From the NCBI GenBank assembly GCA_013298445.1, contig JAAFHQ010000036.1, forward strand, positions 1-16,498: DNA of 16,498 nt, in the 5' to 3' direction. A program made the translations under genes and the position numbers. Of the stretch, positions 8,280 through 16,142 are shown one piece after another. The notes below the pieces were generated by a model. That model did not search any database. It was not told where the DNA came from and was given only the letters and a program-made list of their open reading frames with translations. The DNA is from Chitinophagales bacterium (GTDB taxonomy: Bacteria > Bacteroidota > Bacteroidia > Chitinophagales > Saprospiraceae). How positions within the stretch are numbered: position 1 is the stretch's first letter; every line of letters starts with the position of its first letter.

Positions 8280-9218
8280 TTATCTTCTACCGTAACGGCT
8301 TCCAGGCTTGTTTTGAGGTCCTTTGAACCCAAAGGCCAAAGTTACTTCATGAGAGCCTGTAGAGTATTGTTGCAAATCTTGCATCGATAAGTCAAAGGTG
8401 TAGAAAAAGCGGAAGCTCTCCGATATTTCTGAACCAATCAATGCACCGATGGTTTTGAGTGAGCGATAGGACAAGCCCGCGATCAATTTGTTGTCGAGGA
8501 TACCCGCTTTGAGGTTGATATCGACGTTGAACGGAGTGTCCTTGATTTGGCGCACCATAATCGAAGGCTCCAGACTCAGTTGGTTATTCGACAACTCAAA
8601 CTTGTGCCCGACTAGAAATACATAGTGTTGAAACAAACTACCTGATCCCTCATTTGTGCCAATGTTGTTCAGTCGCTCTGCAATCAAGTTGGTAAAGCTC
8701 AAGCTGGCATAGGTGTTTTCGTAAAACCGACCAAAGAAACCTAAAGAGGCATCAAATTGTTGACGGCCATTCACAGCATTTTCAATGATGTCGTCTCCGG
8801 CCTGGTAGATGGGTTCAGGTTCTCCCAATACATTATTGCCCACTGATACCTGGCTGAATTCGGTTGAAAAGCCGATGGCCAGCTTGACGTTTTCATTGAC
8901 TTTGAAGCGGAACCCTGAATTCAGTCGGGCCCGTACACGGGAAAGGCGCGCAGCACTTTCACCCATCACTGCAAGTCCAAAACCAAAAGTGTTGCCCATT
9001 GGGCCATGGTACTGTACCCCTACGTTTTTAGGTGCATCGGGGAAGCCAATCCATTGGCCACGTGCGTTGAACTGAATTTGGTGTGTCTCTTCAAAACCAG
9101 CAGCAGCTGGGTTGATGAGAATTGGAGCCAGGTTGTAATGGGTAAAAATGGCTTCATCCTGAGCCCAAAGGAAAGCTGTTGGCAACAGCAACAATATAAG
9201 GTGTAACAATTTTTTCAT
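8280..9218 (-). CDS. PorP/SprF family T9SS outer-membrane protein
   Basis: The ATG at 9218 gives a 312-residue protein with a clean signal peptide (MKKLLHLILLLLPTAFLWA, cut before QDEAIF). An upstream ATG at 9242 would add eight residues and bury it, so it is less likely. The mature N-terminus DEAIFTHYNLAPILINPAAAGFEE is the hallmark of the PorP/SprF family ('QDP.FSQY...P...NPA.AG'). The rest has alternating beta strands as in outer-membrane barrels, with F-x-F strands at the end (VTLAFGFKG). In Flavobacterium johnsoniae, SprF is encoded next to SprB and is needed for its export; proteins with type B sorting domains generally depend on such partners. Here the gene directly follows the SprB-like gene, which supports a matching role as its export partner. 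It does not encode a core T9SS motor component. Confidence 0.93.
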   Translation of the reverse strand: MKKLLHLILLLLPTAFLWAQDEAIFTHYNLAPILINPAAAGFEETHQIQFNARGQWIGFPDAPKNVGVQYHGPMGNTFGFGLAVMGESAARLSRVRARLNSGFRFKVNENVKLAIGFSTEFSQVSVGNNVLGEPEPIYQAGDDIIENAVNGRQQFDASLGFFGRFYENTYASLSFTNLIAERLNNIGTNEGSGSLFQHYVFLVGHKFELSNNQLSLEPSIMVRQIKDTPFNVDINLKAGILDNKLIAGLSYRSLKTIGALIGSEISESFRFFYTFDLSMQDLQQYSTGSHEVTLAFGFKGPQNKPGSRYGRR

Positions 9219-9256
9219 GGTCAAAATCGGTTGATGGTTCATGGAATATTGTTAAG

Positions 9257-9291
9257 GTGCCGGGGCAAGCATTGGGATACTGCCCCGACAC
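9257..9291 (-). promoter_or_regulatory. Intercistronic hairpin between SprB-like gene and PorP/SprF gene
   Basis: Eleven-pair stem (minus strand GTGTCGGGGCA with TGCCCCGGCAC, one G-U pair) with a 13-base loop, located 11 bases after the SprB-like stop and about 40 bases before the PorP/SprF start. No run of T follows, so it is not a classical terminator. It could stabilise the upstream mRNA end, act as a processing site or lower read-through, setting the ratio of the two products. Confidence 0.65.
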
Positions 9292-9302
9292 AAAAAGCTT
9301 GC

Positions 9303-12300
9303 TTATTCTTCTCTCAGCAGCGTAATTGATCCTCTTGCCTGTATTTCTTTGCCATCGGCATTCTTGTAATCCAGGATATAGTAATAGGCACCTTCTGGAA
9401 GTTTCTCACCACTTTGAGTGGTACCATCCCAGTCATTGTTGTAATTTTCTGCTTGGTACACCAGTTGTCCCCAACGGTTATAGATAAAAATCTTGTTGCC
9501 GGGGAATTCTTGAATACAGTTGATCAGGAAGGTCTCGTTCGAACCATCTCCATCCGGAGAGATTACCGAGCGGATATCCATACATGGCAAACGGCGGTCT
9601 TTCACTTCGATAGCACTTACATCAGGGGTTGATTTACAACCTCTTGAGTCGGTCACCTGTACGAAGTACTCACCAGGGCAGAGGCTCTTTACAATCGAGT
9701 CCCCACTGGTTACTGGTGCATTCCAACGGTAAGTATAGGGCTTAACTCCTCCCTTTGCCAAAGCCAACACCTGGCCATTACAGCCTTCTGTTGCATTGAT
9801 GCTCTGGATTTGTACAGTAATTGCGCTTGGTTCCTTTATTTCAAAGGATTTGGTCACGTTACAATTGTTCTTGTCGGTAATGGTAATGGCATAGGCACCT
9901 TTGGCCAAACCAGTAATCCGGGGAGTACTGCGCCCATTGCTCCAGGCATAGGTAAATTTTCCTCCGGCCAAGCCACCTTCCACCTCCGCAGCAAGTTCAC
10001 CATCCCGGCTACCGATACAAGAAACGTCGGTAACAAAAGCACTAACATTCAAAGCTTCCGGAGCTTTGAACTCCACTTCTTCCTCAACACTACACCCCAG
10101 ACCGTCCGTAATCAGTACAGTGTAGATACCTACTCCGGCATTGTTGAGCACTTGAGCCGAGGCAACCAGATTTCCGTTTAAAGACCATTCATAAACATAA
10201 CCTTGACCGCCGCCATTGGTGCCCGTTGCGCGAGCCGAGCCATCTTTAGCATTGGCACAGCTCACTGCGAAGCCATTAAAGCTTGACAGGATTTGAATGT
10301 TGGCGGTCAACTTTGAAGCAGTTGTAACGGTGTATTGTTTTTCCAGGCGCAAGCCGGAGTTCTCTCTGATCACCAAGCGGTATACCCCAGCGGCAACATC
10401 TCCCAAATCTTCTGTTTTCGAAATGGTATCCCCTCTGGCGCTCAACCAGGCGTAACGGTAAGGTGCAGCGCCACCTAAAACGGTGATGTTCACACCCCCA
10501 TTGTCATCATCAGGGCAGCTGGTATTTACAATGGCTGCACTCACGGTGAAGGTTGTCAAAGCAATGGGCTCAAATGATTTGCGGCAACCATTGGCATCGA
10601 TTACAGAAGGGACAAAGTTACCTTCACATAGGTTGATGATCTGGAAGCCTACATTTGGTGAATTCCAGGACACCTGGTACCCAGGAGTACCCCCAGTTAT
10701 AGACAATGCAATACTTCCTGTACAGCCAGGGTCTTCTGAATCATGACGAACTGCAAAAGAAGAAATGGCTAATGGATCTGGTTGCTTTACAACAACGGAG
10801 CCATCAAATACGGTGTTTCTTGAATCGGTAACTTTATAGGTATAGGTTCCCGCAGCCAGGTTTTTGCGTTCGAAAGCGCCCAGCGTGAGGTTTTCTGGTT
10901 GGCCATTGTTGAATGCCAAGGCATAAGGCCCAACCCCGCCCAAAACTTGCAAACGAACTGCTCCGCTAGCTTCACCATTACATTTGTTGCTGGTGATGTC
11001 GCTCGTAACTGAAAGTGGAATCGTAACCAATTCTACCTTAAAACAGCCAGTCGAGGTACAACCTGCTAAATCGGTTACTGTTACACAATATTCTCCAACC
11101 ACTAATCCACTCAAACTACTGGCGGTAGTGTTGTTGCTCCATTTGTAAGTATAACCCGGTTTCCCTCCCGTTACCGTCAGAGAAATTGCGCCATTTGTGC
11201 CTCCAGGAACGTTGACGTCAGTGACGGTACGTGCAATTTTTATTTCTGTCAGTACAGGAACCAGTGCACTACCAGTGACCGTGTTGTTTTGACTATCGGT
11301 TACTGTTACGGTATAATTACCCGCTGCTACATTGCTGAGGCTCTGGGTAGTCAAATTATTGGCACTCCACTTGTAAGTATAAGGCCCGACACCTCCTGTT
11401 GCTTGCAAGCTTACGCCACCATTGGTTTGGCCAAAACAAGCTTCTGTAACGGTCAAGTTTACTTTCAAGCGTTGTACAATTGAGGCACACATTGTAGTTG
11501 TACAATTGGTATTGTCGGTTACGCTCACACAATATTGACCAGCTGTTCCCAAATTGCTGATGTCTTCGGTTGTAGCCGCAAAATTATTAGGTCCAGCCCA
11601 GCTGAATTTATAAGGAGCTATGCCTCCAGAAATGGCAATGTTTACTGCGCCATTGGTTGCATTTTGGTCAAAATTAACTGGATCAATAGAAGTAATGCGT
11701 ACACTTTGCTCGGTAGGAATAGTCGCCGATGCCGTAAATGTACAACCCTTCGAATCCGTAACTGTATAGGCATAACTACCTGCGGCTACGTTGCTCAATT
11801 GAATGGTGGTCGCATTGTTTGCCCACTTGTAAGTATATGGTGCGGTACCTCCTGTAGCGGTAATTGTAGCTGAACCTGTAGGTGTTCCGTCACACTTGGC
11901 AGGCTGGGTAGCAGCACTGGCATTGAGTGCAGCGGCAGGTTGGGCCACTGCCGTTGGATTGGATACGGCCCGACAGCCATTGGCATCGGTTACTGTGAGC
12001 GTATAATTACCCGCTGGTACGTTTGTAGGGTTTGCAACTGCTGCGAGGCTTCCGCTCCACGCATAAGTCAACGGAGTGGTTCCCCCAGTAACTGCAGCGG
12101 TTAAAGAACCTGTAGCCTGACCGAAGCAATTGGCATCAGTCTTGGTAATGCCCGTAATTGCCAATGCAGCAGTTGGCTGGGTAACATTAAACGTGCCAAC
12201 TGCGGTAGCACTAGCGGCATCGGTTACCGTCACGCTGTAAGAACCTGCGGCAAGATTGCTCAAATCCTGGGTTGTCGCATTGTTGCTCCATTTGTAGGTA

Positions 12301-15167
12301 TACGGAGCAGTTCCATTGCGAACTTCAATATTGATGGCACCTTTACTTTCTCCAAAGCAAGGAACATTAGTGATTACTGCTGGAGAAACTATGGTAGGCG
12401 CATTTGGGTTGCCAATAGAAACTGTACCATCTATCGATGCAGGTATAATTGTCTTTTCGGCAAGATCATAAGCTTCCCGAACTTTAGTTTTATCAATACC
12501 AACAATCGAGGACCCGGCAGTGCCTTTGATGGTAAAGCACATCCGCAGAATCACGGCGTTGTCTGGTAAAGTAATTCCGGTGAGCTGACTATCATCCCAA
12601 GAAAATGAAATGAATCCAGTGGTGTTGTTTACATTGACGTTCCCTGCGGAAAAGCCCCGTAAAGTAGTATTAAAGTTGTCGTTGGATTTATGCGTAAGAA
12701 AAGCTGGATCAAATTTGATGGCAAACTGCATCCCAATGAGGGCCTTAAAATTAGTGGTAGTCAATTCCAGACATACATCCGAATTGGTTGCACCACTTGC
12801 ACTGCTCACTTTAAAAGTAAGTTCGGTGGTAGCTACTGAAGTGATCGTCACCGTTCCCGCCCCGGTTTGTACACCTGCAGGCAAGTTATTTGAACGAGTA
12901 ACAGTCAAACCTGTTGTACTGAAATTAACTTGCGAAGTACCTGCTTTTAGTGGCGTAAAACATACGTCAAAGATATTAGAAGTACTAGCCAGAGTTACTC
13001 CACCAACTGTTGCAGTGCTCCAGTTGACCTTCAAAGATCCAGCAGTTACTCCACCTGAACCAGGAGGTGTAAAGGAAGCCTGGGTAAGACCCGATAAACT
13101 GAGATTGGTTACACTTTTGAACTGTAGTGCAGTAGCATCATAAGTCAGGGTACCCGCGAGTGCCGAAATATTGGTAAAATCTACCACGCTTACCTTAACA
13201 CATACGTCCTGCCCCACCACTCCTGATTGGCTACTCACATTGAGTTTAACATCCGGTAGGTTAGAAACACTACCGATGGTGATGGTACCTGGTTGCCCAG
13301 TGAACGGCAATTGGGTATTGTCTTTGTCAATGGCTTCGGGAGCAGGGCTCGTAGAGAACGTTACATTAGAAGCAACATTTGTGACCTTTCCTTTGAAACA
13401 AACCTCAAAGAGCGCAGTCCCGTTTGCCAGGGTTATCCCTGTTACGTTCGGATCACTCCAGGATACCTTGATGCTACCAGGAAGGTTGGTACCTACACCT
13501 GGCACACCAAAAGAGGTTTCGGTAAGGCCATTGAGGTTGAAATTTTTAACTGCGGAGTACTCCAATTGAGTTGTATTGTAATTGATGGTGAACTCCAAAC
13601 CAATCAAGTTGGTAAAGCCACCTGCTACATTCACTTTGATACAAACTTCTTGGTTGGTTGCCGGAACGGTTGCGTCGGTGAGATCAAGGGTGAGTCCGGT
13701 TGTTCCTCCGCCACCAGTACCAACTGTGATGGTACCTGACTGACCAGTAAAGGTTACCGGTTGACTGTCTTTGTTAATGATTTCGGAGGTGCCGCCGAAG
13801 GTAACTGTTGAAGTAATGTTGTTTAACTTAGGCGTAAAACATACTTCAAAAATGGAAGTTCCATTTGGCACAGTTACACCCGTACTCACATTAGGATCAT
13901 TCCAGGACAATTTGATCGAGCCCAGTGGAGTTCCACCAACTCCAGGTTTGCTGAAGTTAGCATCCGTCAAGCCGGCCAAGTTTAGATTTTTTACGGAAGC
14001 GAAATCCAGTTGAGTAGAATTGTAAGTAATCGTGTATTCGACACTCAACAGATTGGTAAAGTTGGTAACATTTACCTTTTGGCATACCTGCTGGCCAACT
14101 GTGCCCGTAGCATCCGTTATATCAAAGGTAGCAGGGCCAGTCGTACCTGATCCACCAGAAACGGTGATGATACCTGTGGTACCGTTTAAGGTTACGGCTT
14201 GATTGTCCTTGTTTTGAACCTGTGCCCCCGCAGCAAAAGAAACAGTGGAGGTTATGCCAGCCAGTTTTGTGGTAAAACAAACATCAAAAACCGCTGTGCC
14301 ATTGGTCAAAGTATTCCCGGTGGTCGGGGTTGTACTCGTCCAATTCATGGCCAGCGTGCCCGGTGTGGAAGAGTTAAAGGACGCAGCGGTCAGGCCAGCC
14401 AAATTAAAGTTTTTTACCGAAGCAAAACTGAGCTGCGTTGTATTGTAATTGATAGACAGTTGGGTGCTCTTAATATTGGTAAAGCCAGAAACAGAATTGA
14501 CCTTTACACACACTTCCTGGTTGACGGCCGGGGCGGTCGCATCTGAGATGTCCAGGGCCAAAATTCCGCCAGATCCGCCACCACCACCACCTGCACCAAT
14601 AGTAATAACCGCAGGTTGCACAGTGTTGTTTACTGTAACGTTGCTGAGGTTTTTATCCGCTACTTCTTGATATACAAAGCGGATATTGGTTGAGGCATCG
14701 AGGTTTGCTGCAGTGAAGCAAATGTCAAATATAGCAGTCCCATCGGCGAGGGTCACCCCTGTGGCCTGGTTATCGATCCAGGACACCCTCAAGGTTCCAC
14801 TTGGGCTGTTGTTAGTCGACCCGGCGCTTAAACCTGCAAGGTTGAAGTTTTTGGTTTCCTTAAAAGTGAGGCGGGTAGAATCAAATTTGATCAAAAATTG
14901 TAGCACAACAATGTCTACGAATCCCGCCACTTTAACTTGTGCGCAAATTTCGCCTCCTTTTTGCACCGTTGCGTTCGCAATGGAAAAGGAGAAACCCATG
15001 AGTGACTCGTCAGCTGGGACGATTTCGATGGGTAAATCTTTATCGCCACCTGTTGTAGTTGACGAATTGTTAGAAAATGCTTGAAATGGAGTGAATATGG
15101 CCAGTAATATAAAAGCTATTGACCCTATCTTCACCCCACGTAGCAGGTGTGTAATAATCGGTTTCAT
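9303..15167 (-). CDS. Giant SprB-like adhesin: six cohesin-like domains, ~12 SprB repeats, T9SS type B sorting domain
   Basis: A 1954-residue protein. The signal peptide is about residues 1-32 (SIAFILLAIFTPFQAFS). Residues 58-917 hold six cohesin-like domains of about 135 residues, joined by Gly/Ser/Thr linkers (GAGGGGGGSGG after the first). Residues about 921-1857 hold roughly twelve SprB-type repeats of 78 residues with the pattern C-x-G...G-x-x-x-V-x-G-G-x-x-P-Y-x-Y-x-W...L-x-x-G-x-Y-x-V-x-V-T-D. Residues about 1865-1954 are the gliding-type (type B) C-terminal domain (VISPDGDGSNETF, IYNRWGQLVYQ, W-D-G, LPEGAYYYILDY, GSITLLREE). SprB of F. johnsoniae is a mobile surface adhesin moved by the gliding motor; a similar surface location is likely, but gliding itself is not shown here. 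The gene starts 34 bases after the 267-residue cohesin protein and is followed by a PorP/SprF gene, so the three probably form one operon. The cohesin array joined to SprB repeats is the unusual part. Confidence 0.93.
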   Translation of the reverse strand: MKPIITHLLRGVKIGSIAFILLAIFTPFQAFSNNSSTTTGGDKDLPIEIVPADESLMGFSFSIANATVQKGGEICAQVKVAGFVDIVVLQFLIKFDSTRLTFKETKNFNLAGLSAGSTNNSPSGTLRVSWIDNQATGVTLADGTAIFDICFTAANLDASTNIRFVYQEVADKNLSNVTVNNTVQPAVITIGAGGGGGGSGGILALDISDATAPAVNQEVCVKVNSVSGFTNIKSTQLSINYNTTQLSFASVKNFNLAGLTAASFNSSTPGTLAMNWTSTTPTTGNTLTNGTAVFDVCFTTKLAGITSTVSFAAGAQVQNKDNQAVTLNGTTGIITVSGGSGTTGPATFDITDATGTVGQQVCQKVNVTNFTNLLSVEYTITYNSTQLDFASVKNLNLAGLTDANFSKPGVGGTPLGSIKLSWNDPNVSTGVTVPNGTSIFEVCFTPKLNNITSTVTFGGTSEIINKDSQPVTFTGQSGTITVGTGGGGTTGLTLDLTDATVPATNQEVCIKVNVAGGFTNLIGLEFTINYNTTQLEYSAVKNFNLNGLTETSFGVPGVGTNLPGSIKVSWSDPNVTGITLANGTALFEVCFKGKVTNVASNVTFSTSPAPEAIDKDNTQLPFTGQPGTITIGSVSNLPDVKLNVSSQSGVVGQDVCVKVSVVDFTNISALAGTLTYDATALQFKSVTNLSLSGLTQASFTPPGSGGVTAGSLKVNWSTATVGGVTLASTSNIFDVCFTPLKAGTSQVNFSTTGLTVTRSNNLPAGVQTGAGTVTITSVATTELTFKVSSASGATNSDVCLELTTTNFKALIGMQFAIKFDPAFLTHKSNDNFNTTLRGFSAGNVNVNNTTGFISFSWDDSQLTGITLPDNAVILRMCFTIKGTAGSSIVGIDKTKVREAYDLAEKTIIPASIDGTVSIGNPNAPTIVSPAVITNVPCFGESKGAINIEVRNGTAPYTYKWSNNATTQDLSNLAAGSYSVTVTDAASATAVGTFNVTQPTAALAITGITKTDANCFGQATGSLTAAVTGGTTPLTYAWSGSLAAVANPTNVPAGNYTLTVTDANGCRAVSNPTAVAQPAAALNASAATQPAKCDGTPTGSATITATGGTAPYTYKWANNATTIQLSNVAAGSYAYTVTDSKGCTFTASATIPTEQSVRITSIDPVNFDQNATNGAVNIAISGGIAPYKFSWAGPNNFAATTEDISNLGTAGQYCVSVTDNTNCTTTMCASIVQRLKVNLTVTEACFGQTNGGVSLQATGGVGPYTYKWSANNLTTQSLSNVAAGNYTVTVTDSQNNTVTGSALVPVLTEIKIARTVTDVNVPGGTNGAISLTVTGGKPGYTYKWSNNTTASSLSGLVVGEYCVTVTDLAGCTSTGCFKVELVTIPLSVTSDITSNKCNGEASGAVRLQVLGGVGPYALAFNNGQPENLTLGAFERKNLAAGTYTYKVTDSRNTVFDGSVVVKQPDPLAISSFAVRHDSEDPGCTGSIALSITGGTPGYQVSWNSPNVGFQIINLCEGNFVPSVIDANGCRKSFEPIALTTFTVSAAIVNTSCPDDDNGGVNITVLGGAAPYRYAWLSARGDTISKTEDLGDVAAGVYRLVIRENSGLRLEKQYTVTTASKLTANIQILSSFNGFAVSCANAKDGSARATGTNGGGQGYVYEWSLNGNLVASAQVLNNAGVGIYTVLITDGLGCSVEEEVEFKAPEALNVSAFVTDVSCIGSRDGELAAEVEGGLAGGKFTYAWSNGRSTPRITGLAKGAYAITITDKNNCNVTKSFEIKEPSAITVQIQSINATEGCNGQVLALAKGGVKPYTYRWNAPVTSGDSIVKSLCPGEYFVQVTDSRGCKSTPDVSAIEVKDRRLPCMDIRSVISPDGDGSNETFLINCIQEFPGNKIFIYNRWGQLVYQAENYNNDWDGTTQSGEKLPEGAYYYILDYKNADGKEIQARGSITLLREE
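9597..12407 (-). repeat. Tandem array of about 12 SprB-type repeat units
   Basis: Units average 78 codons (234 bases). Units 1-3, 5 and 6 (about 10990-12400) are most alike: G-G-x-x-P-Y-T-Y-K-W-S/A-N-N at the centre and A-A-G-S/N-Y-x-V-T-V-T-D near the end, with visible DNA similarity, for example around 11290-11390, 11750-11850 and 12220-12310. Units 7-12 toward the C-terminus are more diverged. This indicates more recent duplication at the proximal side. Unit borders are by eye and may move by several residues. Confidence 0.85.
12417..14996 (-). repeat. Tandem array of six cohesin-like domains
   Basis: Approximate residues: 58-190, 201-335, 342-480, 488-630, 636-776 and 781-917. Each has an early E/D-V-C-x-K-V strand, a 'F(T/V)N(I/L)..L...I.Y(N/D)...L.F.SVKNFNLAGL' segment, a G-(T/S)-L/I-K/R-V-S/N-W strand, G-(V/I)-T-L-x-N/D-G-T, then F-D/E-V-C-F and a closing G-T-I-T-(I/V) strand. 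Domains 2-4 are closest to each other. The layout of strands and the L-x-F-x-x-V and I-x-F positions match cohesin modules. The array should be confirmed by a profile search, since related carbohydrate-binding folds can look similar. Confidence 0.75.
14565..14597 (-). repeat. GGT-rich microsatellite coding a polyglycine linker
   Basis: The minus strand reads four consecutive GGT codons followed by GGC, GGA, TCT, GGC, GGA, encoding the flexible linker (GAGGGGGGSGG) between cohesin-like domains 1 and 2. Triplet slippage would change linker length without a frameshift. Confidence 0.75.
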
Positions 15168-15201
15168 CTTTCTCGGAATTTGGGATAAAGTGAGTTAATG
15201 A

Positions 15202-16005
15202 TTACTGCATAAAAATCACTGGTTGCAAAGTAAATGACGTTCCCTGGTACATGCGGACAAAATAATTGCCCGGGGATGGAAAGACTGATTTTGGCAATAA
15301 TAACTCTTGTTTACCGGCTAAATAAGAGCGTTTTTCGCTATGGATTACCTTACCCAGAACGTCTACTACCTCAATGTCCAATTTACCTGCATCTTGCAAG
15401 GTGAATTCCAGAGTAAGGTTAGCATTGAATGGATTGGGATAAGCCCTGTTGACGCGAAGTTTATTAGGGTCACTAGCAAAGACGGTTGCGCTGGTTTGAG
15501 ACTTGATAACCACAACGCCGTTGATATAATCTGCATTTATAGTAGAAAAAGTTGTATCGATGATTTCTTTTTCCAAGGTAGGAGATTCAGTAATTCCCAC
15601 AAATGAAATGGGGCTTTTAGAGCCTGGTTTTCCAATAACCTTAAAATAAATAGAAAAAAGAGTGGTGTTGTCTTTTAAGGTTAGACCAGAAATTCCTTCT
15701 TGCCACAAAAATCGAAGCACGCCATTTTTGGTATTCAGGTAGCCAAAATGATCGTTTTTGCTTAAGGGAATCCCAAAGTTGCCAATGGAGTCAAAGCTTA
15801 TCACAGCCGAGTCCCAGGCAACTGCAAAGGATGCACCGATGATTTTTTTGAAGCCTGCTACTTTGACGTTAGCGACATAGGTTTTGGCGCTACTTGGAAG
15901 AGTATCTTTGTTAGCAGAAATACGGGTAAGCGTTTGCGCATTACCCTGGGCTAAGCATAGGAATGTCACTGCCCAGCAAAGGAGTACTTTAATAGTTTGT
16001 TTCAT
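15202..16005 (-). CDS. Small secreted single-cohesin protein with T9SS type A sorting domain
   Basis: A 267-residue protein: signal peptide 1-23 (MKQTIKVLLCWAVTFLCLAQGNA), one cohesin-like domain at about 26-167, a short linker, and a type A sorting domain at about 183-267 (LRVNRAYPNPFNANLTLEF, VVDVLGKVIHSE, GNYFVRMYQG). The cohesin part shares V-K-V-A-G-F, an N-F-G-I segment, G-V-L-R-F-L-W and G-L-T-L-K-D-N-T-T-L-F-S-I-Y-F with the domains of the following 1954-residue protein, so they are clearly related. It lacks their two cysteines; the mature protein has no cysteine at all. Type A domains are cleaved at the surface and typically exchanged for an anchor, so this is probably a surface-attached or released cohesin. 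It is the first gene of the operon, with a probable promoter at 16051-16059, and is 34 bases from the next gene. Confidence 0.92.
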   Translation of the reverse strand: MKQTIKVLLCWAVTFLCLAQGNAQTLTRISANKDTLPSSAKTYVANVKVAGFKKIIGASFAVAWDSAVISFDSIGNFGIPLSKNDHFGYLNTKNGVLRFLWQEGISGLTLKDNTTLFSIYFKVIGKPGSKSPISFVGITESPTLEKEIIDTTFSTINADYINGVVVIKSQTSATVFASDPNKLRVNRAYPNPFNANLTLEFTLQDAGKLDIEVVDVLGKVIHSEKRSYLAGKQELLLPKSVFPSPGNYFVRMYQGTSFTLQPVIFMQ

Positions 16006-16050
16006 ATCATGGGATTATATAAGTTCCTAAACGAGAAACTTTAAACCAAT

Positions 16051-16059
16051 GCGAAGGTA
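16051..16059 (-). promoter_or_regulatory. Bacteroidota-type -7 promoter element for the cohesin/SprB/PorP operon
   Basis: The minus strand reads TACCTTCGC, one mismatch from the TAnnTTTG consensus of the Bacteroidota primary sigma factor. It lies about 45 bases upstream of the 267-residue protein start and just downstream of the terminator at 16107-16130, where a promoter is expected. No good TTTG -33 element was found at the usual distance, so this remains tentative. Confidence 0.45.
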
Positions 16060-16089
16060 ATGAAAATTTGAAAAAAAAAGAGAAATTAA

Positions 16090-16130
16090 AAGAATTATAA
16101 CAGAAAAGGGCAGTGCAAATGCACTGCCCT
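16090..16130 (-). terminator. Rho-independent terminator of the right-edge T9SS type A gene
   Basis: On the minus strand the stem AGGGCAGTGCA / TGCACTGCCCT (11 perfect pairs, two-base loop; plus-strand 16107-16117 and 16120-16130) is followed by TTTCTGTTATAATTCTTTT. It ends transcription of the truncated gene at the right edge, about 80 bases after its stop codon, and isolates it from the cohesin operon. Confidence 0.88.
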
Positions 16131-16142
16131 CTCCGTTGAGTC

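Noticed and set aside
9257..9291. Hairpin after the SprB-like gene as a terminator
   Set aside because: No T run follows on the minus strand, and the PorP/SprF gene starts at once, so it is listed as an intercistronic structure instead.
12610..13569. Long plus-strand open frames (12610-13143 and 13171-13569) opposite the cohesin array
   Set aside because: They recur in the same register opposite each cohesin repeat, have low-complexity Val/Pro/Leu-rich products without recognisable families, and mirror the strongly supported minus-strand gene. They are antisense shadows.
9597..14996. Repeated pattern considered as a CRISPR or non-coding repeat array
   Set aside because: The repeat periods of about 234 and 420 bases are multiples of three within one open frame and translate into known protein repeat types.
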